Assembly: GCF_024448165.1 (NCBI RefSeq) | Contig: NZ_JAMOLN010000018.1 | Span: 1-64,000 of the forward strand | Length of the DNA: 64,000 nt | Direction: 5' to 3' | Source of the DNA: Streptomyces longispororuber | Lineage (GTDB): Bacteria > Actinomycetota > Actinomycetes > Streptomycetales > Streptomycetaceae | Part shown: positions 8,050 to 22,009 of the stretch, in pieces | How the letters are laid out: each line of letters opens with the position of its first letter | How positions within the stretch are numbered: the first letter of the stretch is position 1 | Made by a program: the position numbers and the translations under genes | The notes under the pieces: model-generated | Told to the model about the DNA's origin: nothing | The model's database searches: none | What the model saw: the letters and a program-made list of their open reading frames with translations, nothing else

Positions 8050-9084
8050 ATGCGTTCGTACAAGGCGTTGTCTGCCCGGATGCCGTCCCGGGTGTCGTCG
8101 CGCGTGGCCGGGGTCGCGGCGGCCGCCGCCCTGCTGCTCGGCGCCACCGCGCTGCCCGCGGCCGCCGGCGAGCCGTCCCCCGGGTCCGACGGATTCACCA
8201 TCGAGGACCCCCGGATCACCGAGTCCAGCGGCCTCGCCGCCTCGCGCGCCCACCCCGGCGTCTACTGGACGCACAACGACAGCGACGACGGCGCCTACCT
8301 GTACGCGGTCGACGGCCGGACGGGAAAGACCGTCGCCACGCTCACCATGACCGGCGTCGGCGCCCCGCGCGACGTCGAGGCGATCTCGGTCGGCCCCGAC
8401 GGGAACCTCTACGTCGCCGACATCGGCGACAACCTCGGCGGCAAGTGGGACCACGTGTGGATCTACAAACTGCCCGAGCCGAAGGACCTGCGCGACCGGA
8501 CGGTGCGCGCGACGCAGTACGTCGTGAAGTACGCGGACGGTCCGCGCAACGCCGAGGCGATGATGGTCCACCCCAAGACCGGCCGGGTCTACATCGTCGA
8601 GAAGGGCGAGGACGGCGGCGGCCTCTACGAGGGCCCCGACCCGCTGGACCCGTCCGCCACGAACACGTTCAAGCGGATCGCCGACATCGACCTGTGGGTG
8701 ACCGACGGAGCGTTCTCGCCCGACGGGAAGCAGCTCGCCCTGCGCGGCTACTTCGGCGGCATCGCGTACAAGTGGAACGACGGGAAGCCGGAGCGCCAGG
8801 GCCAGTTGAGCGTGCCGATGCAGCCGCAGGGCGAGTCCGTCACGTACACCCTGGACGGCAGGACCCTCCTCTACGGGAGCGAGGGGCGGGGCAGTTCGGT
8901 GGAGCCCGTGGAGGTCGAGGGCGCGGGCGGCGGCTCGGACGGCGCCGGGAGTTCGGGGTCCGGCGGCGGTTCGGGGAACGACGACGGCGGATTCACCGGG
9001 AAGGCCGGCGCCGTGGGGGCCGCCGTCGTGCTCATCGTCGCCATCGGGATCGGACGACTGCTGCGGCGCCCCAAGGAACGCTGA
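8050..9084 (+). CDS. secreted beta-propeller-like surface protein with C-terminal membrane anchor
   Basis: 344-residue exported protein of unknown function. It has a signal peptide (residues 1-39: basic start, AAAAALLLGATALPAAA and a signal-peptidase-like AAA-G end), then about 240 residues with repeated strand patterns such as SVGPDGNLYVADIGDN and DGAFSPDGKQLALRGY that resemble WD/SMP-30-like propeller blades. A Gly/Ser-rich linker follows (about residues 297-318), then one transmembrane helix (AVGAAVVLIVAIGIG) and a short basic tail (RLLRRPKER). This signal-domain-linker-helix-basic layout implies a protein tethered to the outer face of the membrane. There is no LPxTG sortase motif. The HindIII-like CAAGCTTG just before the start has no clear meaning. 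Confidence 0.85.
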   Translation: MRSYKALSARMPSRVSSRVAGVAAAAALLLGATALPAAAGEPSPGSDGFTIEDPRITESSGLAASRAHPGVYWTHNDSDDGAYLYAVDGRTGKTVATLTMTGVGAPRDVEAISVGPDGNLYVADIGDNLGGKWDHVWIYKLPEPKDLRDRTVRATQYVVKYADGPRNAEAMMVHPKTGRVYIVEKGEDGGGLYEGPDPLDPSATNTFKRIADIDLWVTDGAFSPDGKQLALRGYFGGIAYKWNDGKPERQGQLSVPMQPQGESVTYTLDGRTLLYGSEGRGSSVEPVEVEGAGGGSDGAGSSGSGGGSGNDDGGFTGKAGAVGAAVVLIVAIGIGRLLRRPKER

Positions 9085-9087
9085 AGG

Positions 9088-9516
9088 CTACTCGCCGAGC
9101 ACGCGCACTTCGTAGTGGAGCGTCTTGTCCCGCTTGACCCGGTGGGCGAGCGGCACCCCGACGCCGTGCATGATCGGGTGCTTGTGGCGCAGGAGCTTCG
9201 CCGCGTGCCGGGCCTCGTCGCTGCCCTCGTCGAGCAGCCGGACCCGGGCCCTGAGGGCGGGGCCGGTGGGGGCGCCGCGCAGCGTGGAGGGGGCGATCTC
9301 CACTTCCGGGTTGTTGCGCATGCGCTTGGCCTTCCACGCCTTTCCGTAGGTGCGGATGTACGCGTGGTCGCCCTCGACGGCGATGCTCACGGGCGTGCCG
9401 ACGCCGGTGCCGTCCTTCTTGTGCGTGGTGAGCAGCACGGCGTACTGCTTCACGAGGGGCGCGAGGGCGGGGCTGGGCGCGGGCCGGTCCTGAGGCTTCT
9501 CCGGTCGGTTCGTCAT
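9088..9516 (-). CDS. PPOX-class flavin/F420-dependent oxidoreductase
   Basis: 142-residue split-barrel protein of the pyridoxamine-phosphate-oxidase-like superfamily, actinobacterial F420-dependent subgroup. Typical features are the first strands YAVLLTTHKKDGTGVGTPVSI, the Lys/Arg-rich stretch TYGKAWKAKRMRNNPEVEIAP that contacts the cofactor phosphate, and a closing strand ALRARVRLLDE. Members reduce or oxidise small molecules with F420H2 or flavin; the substrate here is unknown. It converges on the surface-protein gene with 3 bases between stops, and its start lies 31 bases from the TetR stop on the same strand, so it may be the distal gene of that TetR transcript. Confidence 0.85.
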   Translation of the reverse strand: MTNRPEKPQDRPAPSPALAPLVKQYAVLLTTHKKDGTGVGTPVSIAVEGDHAYIRTYGKAWKAKRMRNNPEVEIAPSTLRGAPTGPALRARVRLLDEGSDEARHAAKLLRHKHPIMHGVGVPLAHRVKRDKTLHYEVRVLGE

Positions 9517-9547
9517 ACGTCCATGGATGCACCGGAGGGCCGTCCTG

Positions 9548-10336
9548 TCACCTGCTGCGGTCCGTGCCGCGCGCCGTGACGAGGACGTCGAGGCCGTCCA
9601 GGATGCGCTGCAGACCGAACTCGAAGTGGTCGAAGCCGGGCCCGAAGGTGTCCTCCGACAGGGACGCCATCACCGGATAGTCGCCGCTCGCCATGGCGGC
9701 CTCCAGGGTGGGCTGCTGCGCGCCCCAGAAGGCGGCGTCCGTCAGGCCCGTGGTCTTCTCCGCCTCCTCCTCGTAGACGCGGGTGCGCGCGACCCCGGAG
9801 ACGTACCCCTCGACCATGACCAGGACCGAGAGCAGCTCGGGATCGGTCAGGCCCATGGGCCTGATGCGGGCCATCATCTTCTCCATGCCGGCCAGCGCGC
9901 CGGGGCCGAGCACCGGGCGGGCCTGGTTGACCTGGAGCAGCCAGGGGTGGCGGTGGTAGAGGGCGAGCGTCTCGCGGGCCATCGTCGCGACGGCGTCCCG
10001 CCAGCTCCCGTCGCCGAGCGCGGCCGGGTCCTCGTACGGGGTCTGCACCCGGTCCAGCATCAGGTCGAGCAGCTCGGCCTTGCCCGGCACGTACCGGTAC
10101 AGCGACATCGTGCCGGTGCCCAGGTCGGTGGCGAGGCGGCGCATCGAGACGGCGGCGATCCCCTCGGCGTCCGCGACCTCGATCGCGACGGCGACGATCC
10201 GCTCCAGGGAGAGCGCCGGCTTCGGGCCCCGGCTCGGCCGGGCCCCCGTGCCCCACAGCAGCTCCAGGCTGCGCCGGATGTCGCCGCTGCCGCTCGTCTC
10301 GGTGCTGCCGTTCGTGCCCCTGGTGCCGCTGCTCAT
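9548..10336 (-). CDS. TetR-family repressor, probable regulator of the adjacent ABC exporter
   Basis: 262-residue TetR/AcrR regulator. The helix-turn-helix spans about residues 45-95 (RIVAVAIEVADAEGIAAVSM then RRLATDLGTGTMSLYRYV), followed by a C-terminal ligand domain of the TetR_C_1-like type seen in antibiotic-exporter regulators. It is divergent from the drrAB-like exporter, and the 92-base gap holds a tandem repeat (10366-10402) that is the obvious operator for both directions. By family precedent it represses the exporter and itself until a drug-like ligand binds. Confidence 0.9.
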   Translation of the reverse strand: MSSGTRGTNGSTETSGSGDIRRSLELLWGTGARPSRGPKPALSLERIVAVAIEVADAEGIAAVSMRRLATDLGTGTMSLYRYVPGKAELLDLMLDRVQTPYEDPAALGDGSWRDAVATMARETLALYHRHPWLLQVNQARPVLGPGALAGMEKMMARIRPMGLTDPELLSVLVMVEGYVSGVARTRVYEEEAEKTTGLTDAAFWGAQQPTLEAAMASGDYPVMASLSEDTFGPGFDHFEFGLQRILDGLDVLVTARGTDRSR

Positions 10337-10365
10337 GGGCTCAGCGTAAACCTCTGCCGCGAAAC

Positions 10366-10402
10366 TGGGTACGGTGTACTCTCATTTGGGTACGGTGTAC
10401 TC
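10366..10402. promoter_or_regulatory. tandem operator: two direct copies of TGGGTACGGTGTACTC
   Basis: The 16-mer TGGGTACGGTGTACTC occurs at 10366-10381 and, identically, at 10387-10402. The 21-base period is two helical turns, so two dimers would bind the same face. Each copy contains GTAC-GGT-GTAC, an inverted repeat of the kind TetR dimers recognise. It lies 29 bases from the tetR start and 26 bases from the exporter GTG. Confidence 0.8.
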
Positions 10403-10428
10403 AGTTGGTGGACGACGAAGGAGGGGCC

Positions 10429-11373
10429 GTGGCCGACGGGGACCACGCGGTGCGGGCCGAGGGGCTCGTGAAGAAGTACGGGGACAAGCGCGCGCTGGAC
10501 GGGTTCGACCTGACCGTGCGGCGCGGCACGGTGCACGGCCTGCTCGGGCCGAACGGGGCGGGGAAGACGACCGCGGTGCGGGTGCTCGGCACGCTGCTGC
10601 GGTTCGACGGGGGCCGGGCGGAGGTCGGCGGTGCGGACGTGGCGTCCCGGCCGCGGGAGGTACGCCGCCGCATCGGTCTCACGGGTCAGTACGCGGCGCT
10701 GGACGAGGTGCTCACGGGCCGGCAGAACCTGGAGATGTTCGGCCGTCTCTTCCACCTCGGCGGGCGCCGGGCGAAGGCGCGGGCGACGGAGCTCCTCGAC
10801 CAGTTCGGGCTCACGGACGCGGGCGACAAGGGCGTGGGCAAGTACAGCGGCGGCATGCGGCGCCGCCTCGATCTCGCGGCGTCCATGATCCTCACTCCGG
10901 ACGTGCTGTTCCTGGACGAGCCGACGACCGGCCTCGACCCGCGCGGCCGGGGCGAAGTCTGGGAGAGCGTGCGGGAGTTGGTGGCGGCGGGCACGACCGT
11001 GCTGCTGACCACGCAGTATCTGGAGGAGGCCGACAAGCTGGCCGGCCGGATCACCGTCATCGACCAGGGGCGGGCCATCGCCGACGACACCCCCGAGGGC
11101 CTCAAGCGGTCCGTCGGCGGGGACCGCATCGAGGTCGTCGTCACCGATGCCGCCGACCTCTCCCGCGCCGCGAAGATCGTCGCGCGGGGCGGCGCCGAGC
11201 CGGTCGTCGACGAGGAGGCCCTGCGGGTGCACGCGCCGGTCGCCGACCGGGTCGCCGCGCTCACGGACGCCGCGCGCACGCTCCAGGACGAGGGCGTCGC
11301 GGTCGAGGACATCGGACTGCGCAGGCCGAGCCTCGACGACGTGTTCCTGCGCCTGACGGGGAGGGCGGCCTGA
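10429..11373 (+). CDS. ABC exporter ATP-binding protein (DrrA-like)
   Basis: ATPase subunit of a daunorubicin-resistance-type ABC-2 exporter, 314 residues. Walker A is GPNGAGKTT near residue 40, the signature is [12 protein letters not shown] and Walker B is [12 protein letters not shown]; the C-terminal DrrA-type domain ends in [12 protein letters not shown]. The GTG at 10429 was chosen because it has AAGGAGG (10418-10424) directly upstream; the frame also has TTG and GTG starts at 10405 and 10408. The permease gene starts inside its stop codon (TGATG). By family, the complex exports hydrophobic antibiotics or similar compounds. Confidence 0.92.
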   Translation: MADGDHAVRAEGLVKKYGDKRALDGFDLTVRRGTVHGLLGPNGAGKTTAVRVLGTLLRFDGGRAEVGGADVASRPREVRRRIGLTGQYAALDEVLTGRQNLEMFGRLFHLGGRRAKARATELLDQFGLTDAGDKGVGKYSGGMRRRLDLAASMILTPDVLFLDEPTTGLDPRGRGEVWESVRELVAAGTTVLLTTQYLEEADKLAGRITVIDQGRAIADDTPEGLKRSVGGDRIEVVVTDAADLSRAAKIVARGGAEPVVDEEALRVHAPVADRVAALTDAARTLQDEGVAVEDIGLRRPSLDDVFLRLTGRAA

Positions 11374-12167
11374 TGGGGACGACGCTGTACTGGGCGGTGG
11401 CCGACTGCTGGAACGTGGTCCGCCGCGGTCTCACCCACTACCAGCGCCAGCCGGTCAACATCGCCTGGCAGCTGGGCTTCCCGATCCTGTCCGTGCTGCT
11501 GTACGGGTACGTGTTCGGCAGCGCGATGGTGGTGCCGGGCGGCGGCGACTACCGGGACTTCCTGATGCCGGGCATGTTCGCGATGACGATGGCGTTCGGC
11601 TTCATCAACACGGCGACGCTCGTCGTCCACGACGCCACGAAGGGGGTCATCGACCGGTTCCGCTCGATGCCGATGGCGCCGTCGGCGGTGGTGTCGGGGC
11701 GCGGCGTCACCGATCTGCTGGTCGCCTGCGCCGAGCTGGCGATCCTGATGCTGACGGCGCTGGCGATCGGCTGGCGCCCGGACGGCGGGATCGTGGGCGG
11801 CCTGGCCGCGTTCGCCCTGCTGCTGTGGCTGCGCTTCGCGCTGATCTGGCTGGGCGTGTGGCTGGGCCTGCTGGTGCCGAACCCGGAGGCGGCGGGCGGG
11901 CTGTTCGCGGTCGCCTTCCCGCTGACGATGATCTCCAGCATCTTCGTCGCGCCGCAGCTGATGCCGGACTGGCTGGGGGCGGTGGCGGCGTGGAACCCGA
12001 TCTCGTCGACGGTCGCGGCGACCCGCGATCTCTTCGGGACGCCGGTCGGGGCGGGCGACTCGTGGGTGGAGCAGCACGCGCTGCTCATGGCGGGGGTGTG
12101 GCCCGCGGTGCTCACGCTGGTGTTCTTCCCGCTGGCGGCACGGAAGTTCGCGGCGCTGGGACGGTAG
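11373..12167 (+). CDS. ABC-2 type exporter permease (DrrB-like)
   Basis: Membrane subunit partnering the preceding ATPase, 264 residues with about six hydrophobic segments. The N-terminal cytoplasmic helix ([20 protein letters not shown]) and the following helix are typical of DrrB permeases, as is the [15 protein letters not shown] loop. The ATG shares one base with the upstream stop, so translation is coupled. It is followed by an inverted-repeat element that probably ends the transcript. Confidence 0.92.
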   Translation: MGTTLYWAVADCWNVVRRGLTHYQRQPVNIAWQLGFPILSVLLYGYVFGSAMVVPGGGDYRDFLMPGMFAMTMAFGFINTATLVVHDATKGVIDRFRSMPMAPSAVVSGRGVTDLLVACAELAILMLTALAIGWRPDGGIVGGLAAFALLLWLRFALIWLGVWLGLLVPNPEAAGGLFAVAFPLTMISSIFVAPQLMPDWLGAVAAWNPISSTVAATRDLFGTPVGAGDSWVEQHALLMAGVWPAVLTLVFFPLAARKFAALGR

Positions 12168-12189
12168 GGAAGGCTGCGCGTCAGCGCAT

Positions 12190-12259
12190 GCCTTCAGGGG
12201 CGCGGGGAACTGCGCGACCAGCCACAGCCGGTGCGCAGTTCCCCGCGATGCCTGAAGGC
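12190..12259. repeat. dispersed intergenic element, copy 2; bidirectional terminator-like
   Basis: Long inverted repeat between convergent genes: GCGGGGAACTGCGC (12202-12215) pairs perfectly with 12233-12246, and an outer pair GCCTTCAGG (12190-12198) matches CCTGAAGGC (12251-12259). It is the most complete member here of the dispersed family and can act as terminator for both the exporter operon and serC. Confidence 0.7.
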
Positions 12260-12281
12260 CTACGGCGAGGAGAGGCAGGTG

Positions 12282-16455
<4,174 letters not shown>

Positions 16456-16459
<4 letters not shown>

Positions 16460-17346
16460 GGCGTGTGGTCCCGCGTCGTTCCGGTCACGTCGAGGGCCAG
16501 GGCGATCAGGTCCGGCACCGACGGGTGGGTGGGGATCCGGTGGTGGGCCAGGAGCACCGGGAGGTCGGGGGCGTCGGTGAGCGGGACGTAGCTGACGCCG
16601 GGGTGCGGGTGCATGTCGACCGTCGCGGTCGACGTCACCCCGACCGCCCGGTCCGCGGCGATCGCGGCGAGCCAGTCGTCGGTGTTGGCGACGGTCAGCG
16701 TCGCGGCCGGCCGGGCGGCGGGCGGCCACAGGTCGAGGCCGGTGGTGCCGGAGACCGTGTTCAGGGCGATGACCTCGCCCTGGAGGTCGGCCAGGGTGAG
16801 GTGCGGGCGCCGGGCGAGCGGACTGTCGGAGGGGAGTGCGGCGACCCGCGCCTCCCGGTGCAGGAGCCGGGTGACCAGGCCGGGCGCGTCGACCGGGCCG
16901 CGCAGCAGCGCGATGTCGACGGTGCCGCGGGTCAGCCCGGCCGTACGGTCGTCGATGCGCAGCAGCTCCAGCGGGACGTCCGGGTGGTCCTGGCGCCAGC
17001 GGCGCAGCAGCGGGGTCGTGTACGCGCCCGCCGCCGACCAGGCGTGGCCCAGGCGCAGGGGGCGGTGCGGGGCGCGGGGCGCGGCGAGCGCGTCCTCGAA
17101 CGCGGCGACGGCCACGGCGGCCTTGCCCCGGAAGGCGCGGCCCTCCGGGGTGAGCGCCAGATGGTGCGTGGAGCGGTCGACGAGGCGCACCCCGAGCGCG
17201 GTCTCCAGGGCGGCGAGGGTGCGGGAGACGGCGGGCTGGGTGAGGTTCAGGCGGGCGGCGGCGCGGGTGACGCTGCCCTCGTCGGCGATGGCGAGGAAGC
17301 AGCGCAGGTGACGGACTTCGACGGCGTGGGCGTGGTCCCGGCTCAT
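16456..17346 (-). CDS. LysR-family transcriptional regulator
   Basis: 296-residue LysR regulator: N-terminal winged helix (FLAIADEGSVTRAAARLNLT, then QPAVSRTLAALE) and a type-2 periplasmic-binding-like effector domain. The start is taken as the ATG at 17346; an upstream in-frame ATG at 17379 would add 11 residues. It faces away from the EamA exporter gene 200 bases to the right, the usual arrangement for a LysR regulator and its exporter target, and ends overlapping the FAD/Fe-S gene. The inducer is unknown. Confidence 0.9.
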
Positions 17347-17478
17347 GTTTGCGGAGCATAACCGGAGCGCAACAGGCATTTCACACGCCGTGCCCGGGAG
17401 TTCTAGCGTGGAGGTTCACCCCCGGCGCGCAGTGCAGTACCGTGGACGGGTAAGTTCAAGATATTGCACTCACCCTGA

Positions 17479-17494
17479 ACCGGTGTCGACCGGT
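17479..17494. promoter_or_regulatory. inverted repeat ACCGGT-N4-ACCGGT
   Basis: ACCGGT (17479-17484) recurs at 17489-17494 and is itself palindromic, so the site is two-fold symmetric. It lies 54 bases before the EamA start and 132 bases from the LysR start. It lacks the T-N11-A core of a clear LysR box, so its binder is uncertain. Confidence 0.35.
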
Positions 17495-17548
17495 CACCGC
17501 ATCGGCGGGTGATCGACGGGTGAAGGACCAGGAGAGGAACGAGGCCTT

Positions 17549-18511
17549 GTGAACGGCTCGCGCACCGACCAGCCGCAGGCGTCCGCGCCCGCGCCCGACG
17601 CCGCCCTCGCGGGACACGACGGGGCCGGACCGGCCACCTCCCGCCGGGCCGCGCTCGGACCGGTCGGCCTGGTGCTCGCGGGCTGTGTCTCGGTGCAGTT
17701 CGGCGGCGCGCTCGCGGTGACCCTGATGCCGCGCGCGGGCGCGGTCGGCGTGGTGACGCTGCGCCTGGTGGTGGCGGCGCTCGTGCTGCTCGTCGTCTGC
17801 CGCCCGCGGCTGCGCGGCCACTCCCGTACGGACTGGGGCACGGTCGTCGCCTTCGGCATCGCCATGGGCGGCATGAACCTGCTCTTCTACCAGGCCGCGG
17901 CCCGCATCCCGCTCGGCCTCGCGGTCACCTTCGAGGTCCTCGGCCCGCTCACGCTCTCCGTCCTGGCCTCGCGCCGCGCGATCAACTTCCTCTGGGCGGG
18001 CCTGGCCCTGTGCGGCGTCTTCCTGCTGGGCGGCGCGGGCGACGGGCTCGGCGGCCTCGACCTCGTCGGTGTCGGCTTCGCGGTCGGCGCGGGCGTCATG
18101 TGGGCGACGTACATCGTCTTCAGTGCGCGCACCGGCCGCCGCTTCCCGCAGGCCGACGGGCTCGCGCTCGCCATGGCGGTGGCGGCGGTGCTCTGCCTGC
18201 CGCTGGGCATCGCGTCGTCGGGCAGCCGGCTCCTCGACCCGGTGACGATCGGCCTCGGCGCGGCGATCGCGATCCTCTCCTCGGTCCTGCCGTACACCCT
18301 GGAACTGATGGCCCTGCGCCGCCTCCCCGCGTCGACGTTCGCCGTGATGATGAGCCTGGAGCCGGCCATCGCGGCCCTGGCCGGCTTCCTCATCCTGAGC
18401 CAGGCCCTGTCGTGGCTGGAGGCCCTGGCGATCGCCCTGGTCATCGCGGCGAGCATGGGCGCCGTCCGCACCCAGGTGGGCCCCCGGGACCGCACGGTCC
18501 CACGGGACTGA
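17549..18511 (+). CDS. EamA/DMT-family exporter (RhtA-like)
   Basis: Inner-membrane transporter of the drug/metabolite superfamily, 320 residues: a polar N-terminus of about 35 residues, then ten hydrophobic helices made of two EamA repeats. RhtA-type features include NLLFYQAAARIPLGLAVTFE and VLPYTLELMALRRLPASTF followed by MSLEPAIAALAG. Relatives export threonine/homoserine or other amino acids and metabolites; specificity here is inferred only. The GTG start has GGAGAGG and GAGG upstream. It is divergent from LysR and converges on the metallopeptidase-like gene. Confidence 0.88.
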   Translation: MNGSRTDQPQASAPAPDAALAGHDGAGPATSRRAALGPVGLVLAGCVSVQFGGALAVTLMPRAGAVGVVTLRLVVAALVLLVVCRPRLRGHSRTDWGTVVAFGIAMGGMNLLFYQAAARIPLGLAVTFEVLGPLTLSVLASRRAINFLWAGLALCGVFLLGGAGDGLGGLDLVGVGFAVGAGVMWATYIVFSARTGRRFPQADGLALAMAVAAVLCLPLGIASSGSRLLDPVTIGLGAAIAILSSVLPYTLELMALRRLPASTFAVMMSLEPAIAALAGFLILSQALSWLEALAIALVIAASMGAVRTQVGPRDRTVPRD

Positions 18512-18515
18512 GCCG

Positions 18516-18567
18516 GCTTCCTTCCGCTTCCTTCCTCATTCTTCCGCTGCCTTCCGCTTCCTTCCGC
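18516..18567. repeat. polypyrimidine direct repeats (CTTCC)n
   Basis: About 50 nearly pure C/T bases on the plus strand, built from repeated CTTCC units (CTTCCTTCCGCTTCCTTCC, then a near copy after CTCATT). It occupies the whole gap between two convergent genes. No hairpin is possible within it. Confidence 0.6.
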
Positions 18568-18582
18568 GCGGGCGCGCCCCGC

Positions 18583-19362
18583 TCAGTTCCCGCGCGCCGC
18601 CCGGTACGCCAGCCCCTGCGTCAGGGCCGCGCGCACGCTCGGCACCAGGTGGTGGGCCCAGGGCGGGTGGGGCTCCGAGCGCAGGAGGGTCCAGCACGTG
18701 AGGGCGTAGCCGTGCTCGGCCGGGGTCAAGTAGCCCAGGCGGCGTGGCGGTTCGTCCCTGCGGCCGGTCAGCATCCAGTCGGTGAGCCCGCCCAGCGGCG
18801 TCACCGAGTACCCGGCCGTCCGCGTGTAGTTGTCTGCGGCGTTGGCCGTCAGGACGCCCAGGCCGAGGTGCACGGCCACCAGGTCCGTGAGCCGCTCCTC
18901 CTCGGCGCCGCTCAGGTCCAGCCCGTCGAGGCGGCCCTCCCCGGACAGCCGGGCGTGCGCCAGTTCGTGGGCGATCAGGGCCGCGAAGGTGTCCGGCCGG
19001 GCCGCCACGGTCCTGTCCAGGTCGACCACCGGACCCTCGGGCTCCTCGCGGTACTCGCCCACCTGGTGCCAGGTGCGCGGGGGCGCGGCCGGGGTGGGGT
19101 CCACCAGCCGGACCCGGAGCGCCGACACGTCGGCGCCCATCACCGCGGCGACCCGCCGCACCAGGTCCTCGGCCCGCTCCTGCGCCGGCCCGGCGGCGTC
19201 GCGCGGCGCGAACCCGGGGAGCGCGGGCGTCCTGGGCGGCGGCCCGAACTGCTCCGCGCACCACGCCGCCCGCCGCTCGATCCAGACCCGGTCCCGCTCG
19301 TGCACGGGACACGTCCCGCGCTCCGGTACCTGCCGCCACCGTCTGTCCTCGGCCACCGCCAC
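18583..19362 (-). CDS. putative metallopeptidase-like protein with HELAH motif
   Basis: About 259 residues, function unknown. The centre holds [15 protein letters not shown], an HExxH-like zinc site written HELAH, followed about 20 residues on by [14 protein letters not shown], where the Glu/Asp could be the third ligand as in minigluzincin-like domains. The N-terminal part has Cys residues ([12 protein letters not shown] and AAWCAEQFG) that might bind metal. There is no signal peptide, so it acts in the cytoplasm. The start is uncertain: GTG at 19362 or 19356; the open frame continues to 19470 but would overlap the operator region of the next operon. Confidence 0.65.
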   Translation of the reverse strand: MAVAEDRRWRQVPERGTCPVHERDRVWIERRAAWCAEQFGPPPRTPALPGFAPRDAAGPAQERAEDLVRRVAAVMGADVSALRVRLVDPTPAAPPRTWHQVGEYREEPEGPVVDLDRTVAARPDTFAALIAHELAHARLSGEGRLDGLDLSGAEEERLTDLVAVHLGLGVLTANAADNYTRTAGYSVTPLGGLTDWMLTGRRDEPPRRLGYLTPAEHGYALTCWTLLRSEPHPPWAHHLVPSVRAALTQGLAYRAARGN

Positions 19363-19429
19363 CCCCGTGCGTCGGATCCAGGAGGAGCACCGTACCGGGC
19401 CCCGGGACCGGCCTCGGTGATTTTCATGC

Positions 19430-19441
19430 AAGCACGCTTGA
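19430..19441. promoter_or_regulatory. palindrome CAAGCACGCTTG, candidate operator of the acyl-CoA operon
   Basis: CAAGC and GCTTG form a perfect inverted repeat around AC, 68 bases before the first gene of the operon that ends with its own TetR gene. Similar CAAG...CTTG operators are common for TetR regulators of acyl-CoA catabolism. Binding is inferred. Confidence 0.5.
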
Positions 19442-19508
19442 TTGTTTATTGCCGCGCTGCCATGCTCCAACCACGCCGCACGCCGCCGTGCCCCAAGAGG
19501 AGCGCACC

Positions 19509-20306
19509 GTGTCCGAACTGCCGTCAGTCTTCGATGACTTGCGCGAGGAGAGCGACGAGCTGGATGCCCTGGTGGCCCGGCTGGACGGGGCGCGGTGGGC
19601 CGCGTCCACCCCCGCGCCGCGCTGGACCGTCGCCCACCAGATCGCCCATCTCGCCTGGACCGACCGTGCCGCGCTGCTCGCCATGGGCGACGCCGACGCG
19701 TTCGCGAAGGAAGTGGAGAAGGCGATCGCCGCTCCGGATTCGTTCGTCGACGACGGGGCCGACGAGGGCGCCGCGCAACAGCCCGACGTCCTGCTCGCCC
19801 GGTGGCGGGCCGGGCGGGAGGAGCTGCAGAAGGTGCTGCGGGACGCGGCGACCAGCCGCACCAGGTTCCCCTGGTACGGGCCGCCCATGTCCGCCGCGTC
19901 GATGGCCACGGGCCGGCTGATGGAGACCTGGGCGCACGGCCAGGACGTTGCCGACGCGCTGGGCGTCGTGCGGGCGCCCACCGACCGGCTGTGGCACGTC
20001 GCCCGGATCGGCGTCCGCGCCCGGAACTTCGCCTTCGCCGTGCACGGGATCGAGGCGCCCGCCGAGGAGTTCCGGGTCGAACTCCGGTCGCCGAGTGGTG
20101 AGTTGTGGACGTTCGGGCCGCAGGACGCGCCGCAGCGCGTGACCGGTCCCGCCCTCGACTTCTGTCTCCTCGTCACCCAGCGCGCCCACCGCGACGACCT
20201 CGCCGTACGCGCCGACGGCCCCGACGCCGACCGCTGGCTCGGCATCGCGCAGGCCTTCGCCGGGCCGCCGGGACCGGGCCGCACCGCCCAGGGGCAGGCC
20301 CGGTGA
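19509..20306 (+). CDS. TIGR03084-family metal-binding protein (DinB/MDMPI fold)
   Basis: 265-residue protein of the mycothiol-dependent maleylpyruvate isomerase-like superfamily, TIGR03084 subgroup. The metal-binding His/Asp residues lie in [16 protein letters not shown] (about residue 40) and [11 protein letters not shown] (about residue 140), followed by the SCP2-like C-terminal part. Members often accompany acyl-CoA carboxylase operons; the reaction is not established. The GTG at 19509 has AAGAGGAGC upstream. Its stop overlaps the next start (GTGA), so it is the translationally coupled first gene of the operon. Confidence 0.85.
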   Translation: MSELPSVFDDLREESDELDALVARLDGARWAASTPAPRWTVAHQIAHLAWTDRAALLAMGDADAFAKEVEKAIAAPDSFVDDGADEGAAQQPDVLLARWRAGREELQKVLRDAATSRTRFPWYGPPMSAASMATGRLMETWAHGQDVADALGVVRAPTDRLWHVARIGVRARNFAFAVHGIEAPAEEFRVELRSPSGELWTFGPQDAPQRVTGPALDFCLLVTQRAHRDDLAVRADGPDADRWLGIAQAFAGPPGPGRTAQGQAR

Positions 20307-22009
20307 CCGGGCGGGAACCGCTGCGCGTTGGCAACGCCTCCGGGTTCTACGGCGACCGGTTCGCCGCCATGAAGGAGATGCTCGACGGCGGTGAGCTGGA
20401 CGTGCTCACCGGGGACTACCTCGCCGAGCTGACCATGCTGATCCTGGGCCGGGACCGGCTCAAGGACCCCGGCCGCGGCTACGCCCGCACCTTCCTGCGG
20501 CAGGTGGAGGAGTGCCTCGGGCTCGCCGTCGAGCGCGGCACCCGGATCGTGGCCAACGCGGGCGGCCTGAACCCGGCCGGACTCGCCTACGCAGTACGGG
20601 AGTTGGCGGCGCGGCTGGGCATCCCGGCGCGCGTCGCCCACGTCGAGGGCGACGACCTGCTCGGCACGGGACGCTTCCCCGGCGCGCTCACCGCCAACGC
20701 CTACCTGGGCGGCGCCGGCATCACCGCCTGCCTGGGCGCCGGGGCCGACGTCGTGGTCACCGGACGCGTCACCGACGCCGCCCTCGTCAGCGGGTCCGCG
20801 GCCTGGCACTTCGGCTGGGCCCCCGACGCCCACGACCGGCTCGCCGGGGCCGTCGTCGCCGGGCACGTCCTGGAGTGCGGGACGCAGGCGACCGGCGGGA
20901 ACTACGCGCACTTCGCCGCCCACGCGGGGCGGTTGACGCGGCCCGGCTTCCCGCTCGCGGAGATCCACGAGGACGGGTCCGCCGTCATCACCAAGCACCC
21001 CGGCACCGGCGGCCTCGTCGATGTCGGGACCGTCACCGCGCAGCTCCTCTACGAGACCGGCGGCGCCCGCTACGCGGGACCCGACGTCACCGCCCGCCTC
21101 GACACCGTCCGGCTCCACCAGGAGGGCCCCGACCGGGTGCGGATCCACGGAGTGCGCGGCGAGGCGCCGCCGCCCACCCTCAAGGTCGGCCTCAACCGGC
21201 TCGGCGGATTCCGCAACGAGGTCGTGTTCGTCCTGACCGGACTCGACGTCGACGCCAAGGCCGACCTCGTACGACGGCAGATGGAGGAGGCGTTCGACCG
21301 TGCCACGTCACGTCCCGCGTCGGTCCGTTGGGAGCTGGCCAGGACCGATCGCGTCGACGCCGGCACCGAGGAGACCGCCAGCGCCCTGCTGCGTCTCGTC
21401 GTCCGGGACCAGGACCAGGACGCCGTCGGGCGGACGCTCAGCGGGGCCGCGGTGGAGCTGGCCCTCGGGTCCTACCCCGGGTTCCACGTGACCGCGCCGC
21501 CGGGCAAGGGCGCTCCGTACGGAGTCTTCGAGGCCGCGTACGCCGACCGCCGCGACGTCCCGCACGTCGCCGTGCTGCCCGGCGGTGAGCGGCGGGACGT
21601 GTCCGCGTACGACGGGCCCACGCTGGCCCTCGAACCCGTCGGCGACCCCGGCCTGCCCGAGCCGCTGCCACCAGGACCCACCCGCCGCGCCCCCCTCGGC
21701 CTGGTCGCCGGTGCCCGCAGCGGCGACAAGGGCGGTGACGCCAACATCGGGGTGTGGGCGGCGTCCGACGACGCGTGGCGGTGGCTGGCCCACACCCTCA
21801 CCGTCGACCTGGTGCGTCAACTCCTGCCCGAAACGGCCGACTTGACCGTCACGCGGCACGTCCTGCCCGACCTGCGCGCCCTGAACTTCACCGTCGAGGG
21901 CATCCTCGGCGAGGGCGTCGCCGCGCAGGCCCGCTTCGACCCGCAGGCCAAGGGCCTGGGCGAATGGCTGCGCTCCCGCCACCTCGACATACCGGAGGCA
22001 CTGCTGTGA
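20303..22009 (+). CDS. AtuA-like protein (acyclic terpene utilisation family, DUF1446)
   Basis: 568-residue protein of the AtuA/DUF1446 family. The N-terminal domain ([58 protein letters not shown]) is characteristic, and the C-terminal AtuA_C part contains [16 protein letters not shown]. In Pseudomonas, atuA is required for growth on citronellol/geraniol together with geranyl-CoA carboxylase; its chemistry was long unassigned and a hydratase role on the carboxylated CoA ester has been proposed. Here it sits between the TIGR03084 gene and the carboxylase beta gene with GTGA overlaps on both sides. This association argues for a carboxylated branched acyl-CoA as substrate. Confidence 0.88.
   Translation: MTGREPLRVGNASGFYGDRFAAMKEMLDGGELDVLTGDYLAELTMLILGRDRLKDPGRGYARTFLRQVEECLGLAVERGTRIVANAGGLNPAGLAYAVRELAARLGIPARVAHVEGDDLLGTGRFPGALTANAYLGGAGITACLGAGADVVVTGRVTDAALVSGSAAWHFGWAPDAHDRLAGAVVAGHVLECGTQATGGNYAHFAAHAGRLTRPGFPLAEIHEDGSAVITKHPGTGGLVDVGTVTAQLLYETGGARYAGPDVTARLDTVRLHQEGPDRVRIHGVRGEAPPPTLKVGLNRLGGFRNEVVFVLTGLDVDAKADLVRRQMEEAFDRATSRPASVRWELARTDRVDAGTEETASALLRLVVRDQDQDAVGRTLSGAAVELALGSYPGFHVTAPPGKGAPYGVFEAAYADRRDVPHVAVLPGGERRDVSAYDGPTLALEPVGDPGLPEPLPPGPTRRAPLGLVAGARSGDKGGDANIGVWAASDDAWRWLAHTLTVDLVRQLLPETADLTVTRHVLPDLRALNFTVEGILGEGVAAQARFDPQAKGLGEWLRSRHLDIPEALL

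Noticed and set aside
17401..17548. LysR box (T-N11-A) between LysR and the EamA exporter
   Set aside because: No convincing symmetric match; only the ACCGGT repeat is clear, which is not a typical LysR site.
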